Source: a bacterium (GTDB lineage: Bacteria; UBP6; UBA1177). From it: 64,000 bases of DNA. Position numbers and translations under genes: made by a program. The DNA is taken from positions 124,001 through 188,000 of the forward strand of contig JAGCUA010000009.1 in NCBI GenBank assembly GCA_017963125.1, in the 5' to 3' direction. Below are positions 31,185-39,750 of this stretch, piece after piece (positions within the stretch are counted from its first letter, which is position 1; the number at the start of each line of letters is the position of its first letter). Below the pieces are notes generated by a model. That model saw only the letters and a list, made by a program, of their open reading frames with translations. It ran no database searches and had not been told where the DNA came from.

Positions 31185-33443
31185 ATGGCGGAAAAAGATA
31201 ATATGTCGCTGCCGTTTTCCTACGAGGTGGCGAAAATTTTCAGCATGGCGATCGAAGACGCGACAGACAACAACGATGAGTTTGTCACTCCGGAACATCT
31301 TTTGTTCCAGATGCTTTTTAACAGGAAAGTTGTCGAGCTTCTCGAACATTTGAATGTAAATGTCGCCGAAATGAGGCTCTCTCTGCGCGAATATCTGGAC
31401 AAATATATCCCGAAAATCACGCAAAAGAACAAAACTGCGGTTCCGTCGGAATATCTCAACATGTGCCTTCTTGATGCGGCAAACAGCGTTTTCGGCTCTC
31501 AGAGGAGCCGTGTAGAAATTCCCGATTTAATTGTCGCGATCTACAATCTTGGCGATAAATCGTTTTCGTCGAACCTTCTCAAAGCGGGCAACATCTCGAG
31601 ACTTGATCTTTTGAGTGCTGTTTCACACGGCGGATGGCAGCAGGATGGCGATGCTCCTAAAGAGTCTCAAAGTTCGGATATCGAAGGCGAAAACAACGAA
31701 AAACAGCCGTCTGTTCTTGAACTTTTTACGACCGATCTGACTGAAAAGGCGAAAAATAGCGAGCTCGACAAAGTTATCGGCCGCGAAGATATTATCGACC
31801 GCACGATCCAGATCCTTCTTCGCCGCAAAAAATGCAATCCGGTTCATGTCGGAATGCCGGGAGTCGGGAAGACCGCGATAACTGAAGGTCTTGCTCAGAA
31901 AATCGCGGCAAATGATGTGCCGAAGCAGCTTCAGGGTTACAGGATCCTCGCGCTGAATCTTTCCCGGATCCTCTCTGAATGCCGTTTCATGGGGGACTTG
32001 GAAAGGGTTATGAACAGTTTCATCGAAGCTCTGAAATCTGAAGATAAAATCATTGTTTTTATTGATGAAATTCACAATCTGGTTGGTGCCGGAAGTTCCG
32101 GAAATTCCTCGATCGACGCGTCAAATATCCTGAAACCGCTTCTCGGCGAGGGAAGAATAAAGTTCATCGGCGCCACGACCGACAGCGAATACAGAAAGTT
32201 TTTCGAGAAGGACGCTGCTCTTTCGAGAAGATTCCAGAAGATAAATGTTCCGGAACCTTCAAAGGACGAGTGTTTCCTTATTTTGAAAAGCACAGCCAAT
32301 ACTTATGAGTCTTTCCACAAGGTCAAATACAGTGATGAGGCGCTGCGTGCCGCGGTCGATCTTTCCGCACTTTACATCACCGACCGTTTTCTGCCGGACA
32401 AGGCGATAGATCTGATCGACGAGGCCGGAGCAGCCTGTAACATGCAGACAAAGAAAATAAAAGTCGTAAAACCGGAACATATTGAAAAGGTCGTCGCATT
32501 TCTTACCGGAAAGAAGGAAAAAGCTGTAAATTCCGACAGAATGAAGCCGCTCCAGGAACTTGAAACTGCTCTTTCGACTGAGATTTTCGGGCAGAACGAG
32601 GCGATTTCCGAAATTGTGAGAGCAATAAAGAAAAGCTATGCCGGTTTCAAAAATCCCGAAAAACCGGTCGCGTCGTTCCTTTTCGTCGGTTCGACCGGAG
32701 TAGGTAAAACGGAACTTGCCCGCGTTTTAGCCGACAAAATGGAGATTCCGCTTATCCGCTTTGATATGAGCGAATATCAGGAAAAGCACACAGTTTCAAA
32801 GCTTTTCGGCGCGCCTCCGGGATATGTCGGATATGAAGAGGGCGGACTTCTCACTGAAGCTGTGCGCAAACAGCCGACTGCGGTACTTCTTCTTGATGAA
32901 ATCGAAAAAGCCCATCAGGATATCTACAATTCGCTTCTTCAGATCATGGACTATGCGACGCTCACTGACAACGCAGGGCGTAAGGCTAACTTTAAAAACG
33001 TAATAATTATAATGACTTCCAATGCAGGGAGCAAAGACGCCTCCAAAAAACAGGTAGGATTCGAAGCTCATTCGGAAAACACTTCTGCTTTCAAAGAAGC
33101 CGTAAAAAATACGTTTTCGCCGGAGTTTCTGAACAGGCTTGACCACATTGTCTATTTCTCTAACATAACGCCTGAAATCGTTAAGAAAATCGTTAAAAAG
33201 AATGTCTCAGCCCTTGCAAAGAGGCTTGCTGCAAAAAATATTGAACTTTCAATCACCGAATCTGCTGTCGCATATTTGGCTGAGCTCGGTTTTTCGAATG
33301 ATTTCGGTGCGAGAGAGACGGCGAGAGTAGTGGACAAAGAGCTCGAAGACCTTCTTCTTGACGAAATCCTTTTCGGAAAATCGAAAAACGGCGGAAAAAT
33401 AAAAATCGATTTCAAAAACGGAAAACTTATAACTGTTAAATAG
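31185..33443 (+). CDS. clpA: ClpA, ATP-dependent Clp protease ATPase subunit
   Basis: 752 residues from the ATG at 31185, preceded by AAGGAG; a GTG 6 bases earlier overlaps clpS. The Clp_N domain starts YEVAKIFSMAIEDATDNN. The first AAA module has GMPGVGKTA, IVFIDEIHNLVGAG and RRFQKINVPEPS. The second has GSTGVGKTELARVLADKM, AVLLLDEIEKAH and FGAPPGYVGYEEGG. The C-terminal FGARETARVVDKELEDLL matches the ClpB_D2-small domain. It unfolds proteins for ClpP, whose gene is not in the window. ClpS is directly upstream. Confidence 0.96.
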   Translation: MAEKDNMSLPFSYEVAKIFSMAIEDATDNNDEFVTPEHLLFQMLFNRKVVELLEHLNVNVAEMRLSLREYLDKYIPKITQKNKTAVPSEYLNMCLLDAANSVFGSQRSRVEIPDLIVAIYNLGDKSFSSNLLKAGNISRLDLLSAVSHGGWQQDGDAPKESQSSDIEGENNEKQPSVLELFTTDLTEKAKNSELDKVIGREDIIDRTIQILLRRKKCNPVHVGMPGVGKTAITEGLAQKIAANDVPKQLQGYRILALNLSRILSECRFMGDLERVMNSFIEALKSEDKIIVFIDEIHNLVGAGSSGNSSIDASNILKPLLGEGRIKFIGATTDSEYRKFFEKDAALSRRFQKINVPEPSKDECFLILKSTANTYESFHKVKYSDEALRAAVDLSALYITDRFLPDKAIDLIDEAGAACNMQTKKIKVVKPEHIEKVVAFLTGKKEKAVNSDRMKPLQELETALSTEIFGQNEAISEIVRAIKKSYAGFKNPEKPVASFLFVGSTGVGKTELARVLADKMEIPLIRFDMSEYQEKHTVSKLFGAPPGYVGYEEGGLLTEAVRKQPTAVLLLDEIEKAHQDIYNSLLQIMDYATLTDNAGRKANFKNVIIIMTSNAGSKDASKKQVGFEAHSENTSAFKEAVKNTFSPEFLNRLDHIVYFSNITPEIVKKIVKKNVSALAKRLAAKNIELSITESAVAYLAELGFSNDFGARETARVVDKELEDLLLDEILFGKSKNGGKIKIDFKNGKLITVK

Positions 33444-33453
33444 AGGTAACATT

Positions 33454-34158
33454 ATGAAACTATTAAGAAATTCTTTTTTATTTGCAATTTGTGCGCTGAT
33501 GTTTCTTGCATGCGCTACGGCTTCTGTAAAAGGGGAAAAAGCAGTTGCGCAGGGAAGCGATGACGGTTCGATGACCGCAGAAGAGATCGCCTACATCAAG
33601 AATCCTGAGGAAAGGCATCTTCTCCAGAATGATGTCGAAAAGGATAACGAGATTTTGAGAAAAGTTTCGATTCCTGCAAAACTCGGCGGCGAGGGCTACG
33701 ATGTTCTTGAAAATTATATGAAAGAAGCTATCGGAACCGGAGTAGGGATCGCGGCTCCGCAAGTCGGAATAAACAGGCGTCTCATCATGGTTCAGAGATT
33801 CGATAAAGAAGAAAAACCTTTTGAATTTTATTACAACATTGTGATCAAAGAAAAAAGAGGTGAAAAGGTCGTAGGCTGGGAAGGCTGTCTCTCGATTCCG
33901 GCAGGTTACGGACAGGTCGAAAGGTGGCAGGATATCGATGTCGAATACGATGTCATGAACGGCGACAAACTGGAACGCAAAGTGGAACGTATCCAAGGTT
34001 TTACAGCTGTCATTTTTCAACACGAAACGGATCATTTAAACGGAGTTCTATTCATCGATATAAAAACCGCTGATCCTCTGATGACGGCCGAAGAATACCG
34101 CGAAATGCGTTTGAAGGAAAAGGCTGAAAAAGAAGCTCAGGAAAAGAAAGACGAATAA
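33454..34158 (+). CDS. Peptide deformylase carrying a lipoprotein signal peptide
   Basis: 234 residues. Residues 1-20 are a lipoprotein-type signal: a basic start, a hydrophobic core and LMFLAC (Cys20), with Ala at +2. The catalytic domain retains all three PDF motifs: GVGIAAPQVG (96-105), EGCLSIP (143-149, metal ligand Cys145) and HETDH (180-184). PDF removes formyl groups from nascent N-termini in the cytosol, so an exported, lipid-anchored copy is unusual. It follows clpA by 10 bases and precedes rsmE by 20. No second deformylase is in the window. Whether it acts on exported formyl-peptides is unknown. Confidence 0.85.
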   Translation: MKLLRNSFLFAICALMFLACATASVKGEKAVAQGSDDGSMTAEEIAYIKNPEERHLLQNDVEKDNEILRKVSIPAKLGGEGYDVLENYMKEAIGTGVGIAAPQVGINRRLIMVQRFDKEEKPFEFYYNIVIKEKRGEKVVGWEGCLSIPAGYGQVERWQDIDVEYDVMNGDKLERKVERIQGFTAVIFQHETDHLNGVLFIDIKTADPLMTAEEYREMRLKEKAEKEAQEKKDE

Positions 34159-34178
34159 TTTACGGTTTTAAAAGTTCT

Positions 34179-34889
34179 ATGAATCTGCTTTTACTCAATC
34201 GAAGCGATCTGATTGCCGAAAATAAAGCCGAGATTTTCGGCGAAAAAGTCAGACACCTTAGCGAAATTCTGAAACTGAATCCGGGAAATGAAGTGAGAGT
34301 CGGAATTTTGAACGGGAAAAAAGGAAAAGCTGTTATTGAAAAAATTGAAACAGAAAAAGCAGTTCTTTCTTTTGAATTAAATGAAAATCCGCTTCCCAAA
34401 ATCCCGCTTTTTGTCATCGTTGCGCTTGCCCGGCCGAAGGTTCTTTCACGCCTCATTTCAGACCTTGTTTCCTACGGAGTCGAAGGGATAGAAATCATTC
34501 AGACCTATTTCGGAGACAAAGGTTATTGGGAAAACGAACTGTTTACAGAATCAGGGCTTGCCGAAGCTATCGGAAAAGGGCTCGAGCAGAGCATGGACAC
34601 GATTCCTCCGAAAATAAGTCTGGTTAAACGGTTCGGCCCGTATTCGAACGATATTTTGCCTGAATACGCAGCAAAATCAAACTGTTACATTGCTTTGCCC
34701 GGAGATTTTCCTAAAATCGGCGAAATAGAGAAAGGAAAATCGAACATTGTTGCTGTAGGACCCGAAAGAGGCTGGACAAAATACGAAGCCGCGCAATTTT
34801 TGAAAGCCGGCTTCAAACCTGTTTCGTTAGGGAGCAGGATAATAAGGACCGAAGCAGCAGTCCATGTTTGTGCTGCGCATTTTATTTAA
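34179..34889 (+). CDS. rsmE: 16S rRNA m3U1498 methyltransferase
   Basis: 236 residues, SPOUT family. The N-terminal PUA-like domain covers about residues 1-75 (HLSEILKLNPGNEVRVGI). The SPOUT knot is seen in IVAVGPERGWTKYEAAQF and VSLGSRIIRTEAAVHVC, both diagnostic for RsmE. It methylates U1498 of 16S rRNA using SAM. There is no strong ribosome-binding site, and the gene is likely translated by coupling from the deformylase gene 20 bases upstream. Confidence 0.94.
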   Translation: MNLLLLNRSDLIAENKAEIFGEKVRHLSEILKLNPGNEVRVGILNGKKGKAVIEKIETEKAVLSFELNENPLPKIPLFVIVALARPKVLSRLISDLVSYGVEGIEIIQTYFGDKGYWENELFTESGLAEAIGKGLEQSMDTIPPKISLVKRFGPYSNDILPEYAAKSNCYIALPGDFPKIGEIEKGKSNIVAVGPERGWTKYEAAQFLKAGFKPVSLGSRIIRTEAAVHVCAAHFI

Positions 34890-34907
34890 TAATTCCGGAG
34901 GTGAGTG

Positions 34908-35447
34908 ATGGCTGTTTACGATTTTACGGTAAAAGACAGGAAAGGTAATGATGTCCCGATGTCAAATTTCCAAGGCAAAGTGCTCCTTATCGTGAACACG
35001 GCAACGGGCTGCGGTTTTACTCCGCAGTATGAAGGTCTTGAGAAACTTTGGCAGGAATATCACGACAAAGGCTTGGAAATATTGGATTTTCCATGTGACC
35101 AATTTGGTCATCAGGCTCCAGGAACAGATGATGAGATCCATCAGTTCTGCATGGCAAGATACGCCACGAGCTTTGACAACTTCAAAAAGATCGAAGTCAA
35201 CGGCGAAAATGCTGAACCGCTCTACGAATATCTCAAAAGCCAGAGAGGTTTTGCGGGTTTTACCGGCAGAAAAGGGTGGCTGATGGGACTTTTCAGCATG
35301 ATAAGAGACCGCAAATACAAAACCAATGCCGATATCAAATGGAATTTCACAAAATTTCTCGTGAACCGTGAAGGCGAAGTCGTGGAACGTTTTGAACCGA
35401 CAGTGAAACCGGCTGAAATCGCTGATAAAATCGCAGCACTGCTGTAA
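34908..35447 (+). CDS. Glutathione peroxidase family protein (Cys type)
   Basis: 179 residues from the ATG at 34908 (GGAGGTGAG upstream). The catalytic Cys35 is in NTATGCGFTPQYEGLE; it uses Cys, not selenocysteine. The conserved Gln/Asn and Trp positions are in FPCDQFGHQAPG and IKWNFTKFLVN. Bacterial members are usually thioredoxin-dependent peroxidases. There is no signal peptide, so it acts in the cytoplasm. It is the last gene of the clpS-clpA-def-rsmE run and converges with the polyferredoxin gene. Confidence 0.93.
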   Translation: MAVYDFTVKDRKGNDVPMSNFQGKVLLIVNTATGCGFTPQYEGLEKLWQEYHDKGLEILDFPCDQFGHQAPGTDDEIHQFCMARYATSFDNFKKIEVNGENAEPLYEYLKSQRGFAGFTGRKGWLMGLFSMIRDRKYKTNADIKWNFTKFLVNREGEVVERFEPTVKPAEIADKIAALL

Positions 35448-35473
35448 GTGACGACACTTTTCCAAGGGAGTTT

Positions 35474-36310
35474 TTATTTTTCCCTGTTTACCGGACATAC
35501 GCGGACGCAGTCGCCGCACTTGATGCATTCGATCGAATTGACTTCTTTTACGGGATCGATCCCCATGGGACAGTGTTTTTTGCACGCCGAACAAGAGATA
35601 CATTTATTTTGATTCAATTTGATTTGCAAAAGTGAAATGCGGTTGAAAAATCCCAAAATGAGTCCGAGAGGGCAGATGTAGCGGCAGAAGGCTCTTTTTT
35701 CTCTCATAAAATAAATTACGAAGAAAATCGTGAGAGCGGTTTTCCACCAGAAAGTGAGTCCGATCGAAGCCCGCAAACCGGAATTTGCGGCGATTATCGG
35801 GATGCCTGCGACGATAAGTCCGGAGGGACAAACGTATGCGCAGAAGCCCTGAGCGAGCCCGAAAGCTGGAATCAGCAGAACGAAGAAGAAAAGATTGAAC
35901 CATTTTATATAACGGAATTTCTTCGGTAATTTTGCTTCGATATTTTTCCATGGTGAAATCGAATAAAGAATTTCCTGAAAAAATCCGAACGGACAGACGT
36001 AAGCACAGGTCGCTCTTCCAAGTATCGCACCTGCTGCGGAGAGTGTTCCGAGTGCGAAAAACGGGATCATGGAGGCATATTTTATGACATACTGCAAAGT
36101 TCCGAGCGGACATCCGAAAGCCATCGACGGACAGCTGTAACAGTGGAGTCCGGGAGCACAGAAAGTCTTGGTCGGGCCGTTGTATGGTTTTCCTGAAAGG
36201 AAGTTGGATATAAACGGGTTCTGTATTATAAGAAAAAATAATTGTATTAAATTGCGTTTTAAGCCCGTGTTTTTTAATTTGTTTAAAAAAGAAGACGTGT
36301 TTTTTGTCAT
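35474..36310 (-). CDS. Membrane polyferredoxin (NapH/CcoG-like 4Fe-4S protein)
   Basis: 278 residues with about five membrane helices. Several Cys clusters lie at the membrane edges: CAPGLHCYSCPSMAFGCP near the N-terminus, CAYVCPFG, CAYVCPSG and CRYICPLG. Two classical 4Fe-4S ferredoxin motifs follow at the C-terminus (CISCSACKKHCP and CIKCGDCVRVCP). The layout matches the NapH/YccM family that carries electrons across the membrane. It is the third gene after the activase and the CXXC protein, with start/stop overlaps, which suggests it supplies or receives electrons for that system. It does not resemble a denitrification cluster. Confidence 0.85.
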   Translation of the reverse strand: MTKNTSSFLNKLKNTGLKRNLIQLFFLIIQNPFISNFLSGKPYNGPTKTFCAPGLHCYSCPSMAFGCPLGTLQYVIKYASMIPFFALGTLSAAGAILGRATCAYVCPFGFFQEILYSISPWKNIEAKLPKKFRYIKWFNLFFFVLLIPAFGLAQGFCAYVCPSGLIVAGIPIIAANSGLRASIGLTFWWKTALTIFFVIYFMREKRAFCRYICPLGLILGFFNRISLLQIKLNQNKCISCSACKKHCPMGIDPVKEVNSIECIKCGDCVRVCPVNREK

Positions 36311-36531
36311 TCTGCCTCCTTTTTCTCTTTAATGCCGAATTTTTCGAGGATCTTTTCAAAGATGTTTTCATCGTATAAACCGATGCAGCTCATGCAGATA
36401 TTTTTCCCTGCAGCTTTGACAAGATCGGTCTCTTTTGTCCCGTATTCATCGATTTCGGCGGTGAAAGTGCGGGCGATGAAAAGTGCCGAAACAATGAGAA
36501 TTATTAGAACGGCGATGATTCTTTTTTTCAT
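36307..36531 (-). CDS. Small membrane-anchored CXXC protein (CD1871A-like)
   Basis: 74 residues. One membrane anchor (about residues 5-22) is followed by ICMSCIGL, a CXXC pair, and a Lys/Glu-rich tail. The NICxxCIG phrase matches the small CXXC family known as CD1871A in clostridia, which often lies beside NapH-like polyferredoxins (from memory). The start overlaps the activase stop and the stop overlaps the polyferredoxin start by 4 bases each, so all three are translationally coupled. Likely a redox or assembly partner of the polyferredoxin. Confidence 0.7.
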   Translation of the reverse strand: MKKRIIAVLIILIVSALFIARTFTAEIDEYGTKETDLVKAAGKNICMSCIGLYDENIFEKILEKFGIKEKKEAE

Positions 36532-37310
36532 TTTTTCTCCGTTTCCTTCATTGCAAAGAGCGCAGCGCCGAGAGCGCCCATAAGTTGTGAAAATTTATCA
36601 GTTTTTATTTCGTTTCCGAAAAGTTTTTCAAGGTGGAATCTTACCGGTTTCAGCCTTGAGACACCGCCTGACATGAAAAAAGGTGCTTCAGGGCGAGTTT
36701 TGCGTGCCATGAAAAATGTGTTTGCTGCGACCATTCTTGCAAGTGAAGAGGCGATGACTTCCTGCGGAACATCGCGTGAAACCATTGAAATCACTTCGCT
36801 TTCTGCAAAAACCGTGCATGTGGAATTGATTTTTACAGGCTCTACTTCTGAAATGTCGAGATTTGCGAATTCTTCAATCGAAAAACCGATCCGCTCCATC
36901 ATGACTTCCAGGAATCTTCCGGTTCCGGCAGCACAGCGGTCATTCATTGTGAAATCTTTGATTCTTCCGTGATTATCAATGGTTATGACTTTGCTGTCCT
37001 GTCCGCCGATATCGATTATGGTTTTGATTTCAGGGTGAGCGTGAAGAACTCCGAGATAGTGGCATGTGATTTCGGTCGCCGAAAAATCAGTCATCGTTTT
37101 CGTGCTTTCCCTGCCGTAGCCTGTGACAGCCGAAGCAGTGATATTTTTAAGATTTTCCGGTATCAGCTCAATCAGTCCGGCGTAAGTTTTGGCCGCAGAG
37201 GCGACAGTTTTTATGATTTCCGAAAAAATCATCTCTTTTCTGCTGTTGATAAGAACGATTTTGCCTGTTCTTGAACCGATGTCGATTCCGCAGAAAATAT
37301 TGTCTGACAT
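36528..37310 (-). CDS. 2-hydroxyacyl-CoA dehydratase-type activase (BadF/BcrA/HgdC family)
   Basis: 260 residues from the ATG at 37310, preceded by GGAGGGG; the frame continues upstream without a better site. It has the ASKHA ATPase fold with CGIDIGSRTGKIV, TIIDIGGQDSKVI and MSGGVSRLKP. The two Cys that hold the intersubunit 4Fe-4S cluster are in DRCAAGTGRFLE and STCTVFAESEVIS. Such activases use ATP to push a low-potential electron onto a partner dehydratase or double-cubane protein. The likely partner is the gene at 39751, which lies in a different operon. It heads the operon with CXXC and polyferredoxin genes. Confidence 0.92.
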   Translation of the reverse strand: MSDNIFCGIDIGSRTGKIVLINSRKEMIFSEIIKTVASAAKTYAGLIELIPENLKNITASAVTGYGRESTKTMTDFSATEITCHYLGVLHAHPEIKTIIDIGGQDSKVITIDNHGRIKDFTMNDRCAAGTGRFLEVMMERIGFSIEEFANLDISEVEPVKINSTCTVFAESEVISMVSRDVPQEVIASSLARMVAANTFFMARKTRPEAPFFMSGGVSRLKPVRFHLEKLFGNEIKTDKFSQLMGALGAALFAMKETEKK

Positions 37311-37340
37311 TTCCGTTTCCCCTCCGAAAGAAAACAGCCA

Positions 37341-37368
37341 AATATACACAAATAATCTCTATATCCAA
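37341..37368 (-). promoter_or_regulatory. Promoter for the activase operon
   Basis: Minus strand TTGGAT (37363-37368), 16-bp spacer, TATATT (37341-37346), followed by TGGCTG and a T run. Divergent from the PPIase promoter. Confidence 0.6.
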
Positions 37369-37377
37369 TAATTTTTC

Positions 37378-37405
37378 TTGAGAAAAGCGCAAACAAAACT
37401 AAAAT
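37378..37405 (+). promoter_or_regulatory. Promoter for the PPIase-queD-nudix-mazG operon
   Basis: TTGAGA (37378-37383), 16-bp spacer, TAAAAT (37400-37405), then TCCACG, T runs and TTGGAG before the ATG at 37437. Confidence 0.65.
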
Positions 37406-37436
37406 TCCACGATTTTTTTGTTTATTGGAGTTGAAA

Positions 37437-38108
37437 ATGAAAGTTATCGTAAGTTTTTTGTTTGGTACGGTTCTTTTTTGCGCTGTTTCATGCGGCGAGA
37501 AAGCTGAGAAAAAGCCTGATCCTCTTGAGATCACTCACAAAGTCCTGCTTGAAACGAGTGAAGGAAGCATCACGCTCGGACTTTACGGCAACGGAATGCC
37601 CGGAACCGTAACTAATTTCATCGGCTACGTTGACCGCGGTTTTTACAACGGCCTGATTTTCCACAGAGTCATAAAAGGATTTGTAATTCAGGGCGGAGGT
37701 CTTGACGAAAATCTGAATGAAAAAGAGACTCTTGCCCCGATAAAGATCGAAATGCCGCCGAGTGAGGAACTCAAAGACGAAAACGGAAAAGTCACAGGCA
37801 AAAGACTGTTGATTTCTCACGATAAATACACTCTTGCAATGGCGAGAAGACAAGAACCCGACAGTGCGGCAAGCCAGTTTTACATTACTTTGGATGCGAC
37901 TCACCACCTTGATCCGAATCCGAGCTTCGATCAGCCCAACGGCTATGCTCCTTTCGGAAAAGTTCTCGAAGGTTTTGAAGTTGTTGACAAAATCGGCGCA
38001 AAACCGGTAACGACTAAAAATATGTATCAGGGTGTTCCTGTAGAAAACGTAAAGATCCTGAAAATGAGCGTTGTTGAAAGACCGCAGCTGAAAGAGGAGA
38101 AGAAGTAA
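37437..38108 (+). CDS. Cyclophilin-type peptidyl-prolyl isomerase lipoprotein
   Basis: 223 residues from the ATG at 37437; TTG 12 bases earlier lies in the ribosome-binding site. A lipoprotein signal ends in AVSCG (Cys17). The cyclophilin domain shows GTVTNFIGYVDRGFYNG, LIFHRVIKGFVIQGGG (catalytic Arg and Phe), ASQFYITLDATHHLDP and YAPFGKVLEGFEVVD. It should fold envelope proteins, parallel to the FKBP lipoprotein at 6783. The stop overlaps the queD ATG (TAATG), so the first gene of this operon is coupled to the second although their roles differ. Confidence 0.92.
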   Translation: MKVIVSFLFGTVLFCAVSCGEKAEKKPDPLEITHKVLLETSEGSITLGLYGNGMPGTVTNFIGYVDRGFYNGLIFHRVIKGFVIQGGGLDENLNEKETLAPIKIEMPPSEELKDENGKVTGKRLLISHDKYTLAMARRQEPDSAASQFYITLDATHHLDPNPSFDQPNGYAPFGKVLEGFEVVDKIGAKPVTTKNMYQGVPVENVKILKMSVVERPQLKEEKK

Positions 38109-38485
38109 TGAAACTCGAAGTTTACCGCGAAGTGCAGTTCTCTTCTGCGCACAGACTGAGAAACTATCACGGAAAATGCGAAAATCTGCACGGTCACAAC
38201 TGGCGTGTCAGACTGTTTGTAACACGGGCTCAGCTTGACGAAACGGGCTTTGTAATGGATTTTAAGGTGCTTGACGCAGTTTTGAAGGGCATTATGGAAC
38301 TTCTTGACCATAAGGACTTGAATTCACTGGAAGAATTTTCAGTTGTAAATCCGACGGCAGAAAATATCGCCCTCCTCATATTCAGACTTGCTGAAAAAGA
38401 AATATCGGCAATAGACAAAAACGTCAGTGTTTCCAAAGTGTGTGTCTGGGAAAGTGATAAATCGTGTGCAATAGTCGAGGCGTAA
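38108..38485 (+). CDS. queD: 6-carboxy-tetrahydropterin synthase
   Basis: 125 residues. It converts 7,8-dihydroneopterin triphosphate to 6-carboxytetrahydropterin, the second step toward queuosine. Zinc ligands are in FSSAHRLRNYHGKCENLHGHNW, and that stretch also holds the catalytic Cys. NPTAENIALLIF is the conserved C-terminal helix and VCVWESDKSCA ends the domain. No queC, queE or queF is nearby. It overlaps the PPIase gene by 1 base and is followed after 1 base by the nudix gene. Confidence 0.94.
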   Translation: MKLEVYREVQFSSAHRLRNYHGKCENLHGHNWRVRLFVTRAQLDETGFVMDFKVLDAVLKGIMELLDHKDLNSLEEFSVVNPTAENIALLIFRLAEKEISAIDKNVSVSKVCVWESDKSCAIVEA

Positions 38486-38486
38486 A

Positions 38487-38942
38487 GTGAATTTCAGACA
38501 GAATGCAGCTGCGGTGATAGAGAACAGTAAAGGATTGATCCTTGCGTGCGAAAGGCGCAATATCAAAGGTGCATGGCAGCTTCCGCAGGGCGGTATCGAC
38601 GAAGGTGAAAGTGCGGAAGAAGCGGTGTTGCGCGAAATCCGTGAAGAGACCGGCATAGAAAGCGAATTTCTGGAAATCGTCGGTCATTCTTCAAAGGTTT
38701 CGTATCTTTTCCCGCACACAGTGAACTGGCTGTCGAATAAAGGAAAATATGACGGTCAGGAACAGATCTATTTTCACTTGAAAATCGCCGATTCCGGCTG
38801 GAAACTTGCCAAGTCGACACAAGAATTCGTCTCTTTCGAGTGGATAACGAAAGAAGAAATGGTAAAACGGATAGTTCCGTTTAAAAAAGATTGTTATATC
38901 AAGGCTTTCAAAGAGCTTTTCGGAGAAGATTATGAAAACTGA
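38487..38942 (+). CDS. RppH-like Nudix hydrolase
   Basis: 151 residues from GTG at 38487, with CGAGG upstream. The Nudix box is GGIDEGESAEEAVLREIREETG, intact. The N-terminus RQNAAAVIENSKGLILACER with WQLPQGG matches RppH/diadenosine polyphosphate hydrolases. RppH converts 5'-triphosphate RNA ends to monophosphate and triggers decay. A dinucleoside polyphosphate role is also possible. It overlaps mazG by 11 bases. Confidence 0.87.
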   Translation: MNFRQNAAAVIENSKGLILACERRNIKGAWQLPQGGIDEGESAEEAVLREIREETGIESEFLEIVGHSSKVSYLFPHTVNWLSNKGKYDGQEQIYFHLKIADSGWKLAKSTQEFVSFEWITKEEMVKRIVPFKKDCYIKAFKELFGEDYEN

Positions 38943-39726
38943 AAAAATAGAGAAACTTCTTGAAGTCATGCGGACTCTCCGCGGAGAGAACGGCTGTCCG
39001 TGGGATAAGGAACAGACGATGCAGTCGCTCAGACCTTATATAATCGAAGAGGCTTTCGAGACTGTCGAGGCGCTAGACGAATTTGATAAAGAGAAACCTG
39101 AAACGCTCGCCGAACTCAAAAAAGAACTCGGGGATCTGCTTCTGCAGGTCGTTTTCGTTTCGCAGATCGCAAGCGAAGAAGGACTTTTCGATTTTGAAGA
39201 TGTCGCCGAAGCGATAACGGCAAAGCTCATAACGCGGCATCCGCATGTTTTCGGGGACGCAAAGGTGGCTGACAGCGCGGAAGTGCTGAAAAACTGGAAC
39301 CTTATAAAGAAAAACAAAGAGAGCCGCAAACATCTTCTTGACGGGATCCCTAAATCTATGCCTTCGGTCCTTGTTTCGCAAAGATACACTGCGCGTGCAG
39401 CAAGTGTCGGATTTGATTGGGAAAATGCCGACGGAACAATGCGGAAGATAGAGGAGGAGAAAGCTGAACTTTCTGAAGCTATCGCAGAAGGAGACCGCGA
39501 CCACATTGAAGAAGAGTTCGGAGATTTGATGTTCGCAGTTGTCAACTACGGAAGAAAACTCGGTCTCGACAGCGAAAAAGCTCTCAAAAGATGTGCTGAA
39601 AAGTTCAAGGCGCGTTTCGATGAAATGGAAAACATCGATCCGACTTTTGTCGAAGGGGGCAAACCTCTTGAAGAACTCGAAGATCTTTGGCGTCAGGCTA
39701 AAAAGAATTTGAATAAAAAACTCTGA
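38932..39726 (+). CDS. mazG: Nucleoside triphosphate pyrophosphohydrolase MazG
   Basis: 264 residues with two tandem MazG domains, as in E. coli MazG. Domain one: ENGCPWDKEQTMQSLRPYII, EEAFETVEALDE, KELGDLLLQVVF. Domain two: EEEKAELSEAIAEGD and EEEFGDLMFAVVNYGRKL. The metal-binding EExxE-type motifs are present in both. It hydrolyses NTPs to NMPs and pyrophosphate. It ends the four-gene operon and converges with the dehydratase-like gene. Confidence 0.95.
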   Translation: MKTEKIEKLLEVMRTLRGENGCPWDKEQTMQSLRPYIIEEAFETVEALDEFDKEKPETLAELKKELGDLLLQVVFVSQIASEEGLFDFEDVAEAITAKLITRHPHVFGDAKVADSAEVLKNWNLIKKNKESRKHLLDGIPKSMPSVLVSQRYTARAASVGFDWENADGTMRKIEEEKAELSEAIAEGDRDHIEEEFGDLMFAVVNYGRKLGLDSEKALKRCAEKFKARFDEMENIDPTFVEGGKPLEELEDLWRQAKKNLNKKL

Positions 39727-39750
39727 CGGCCTAAAAATTCATAAATAATT

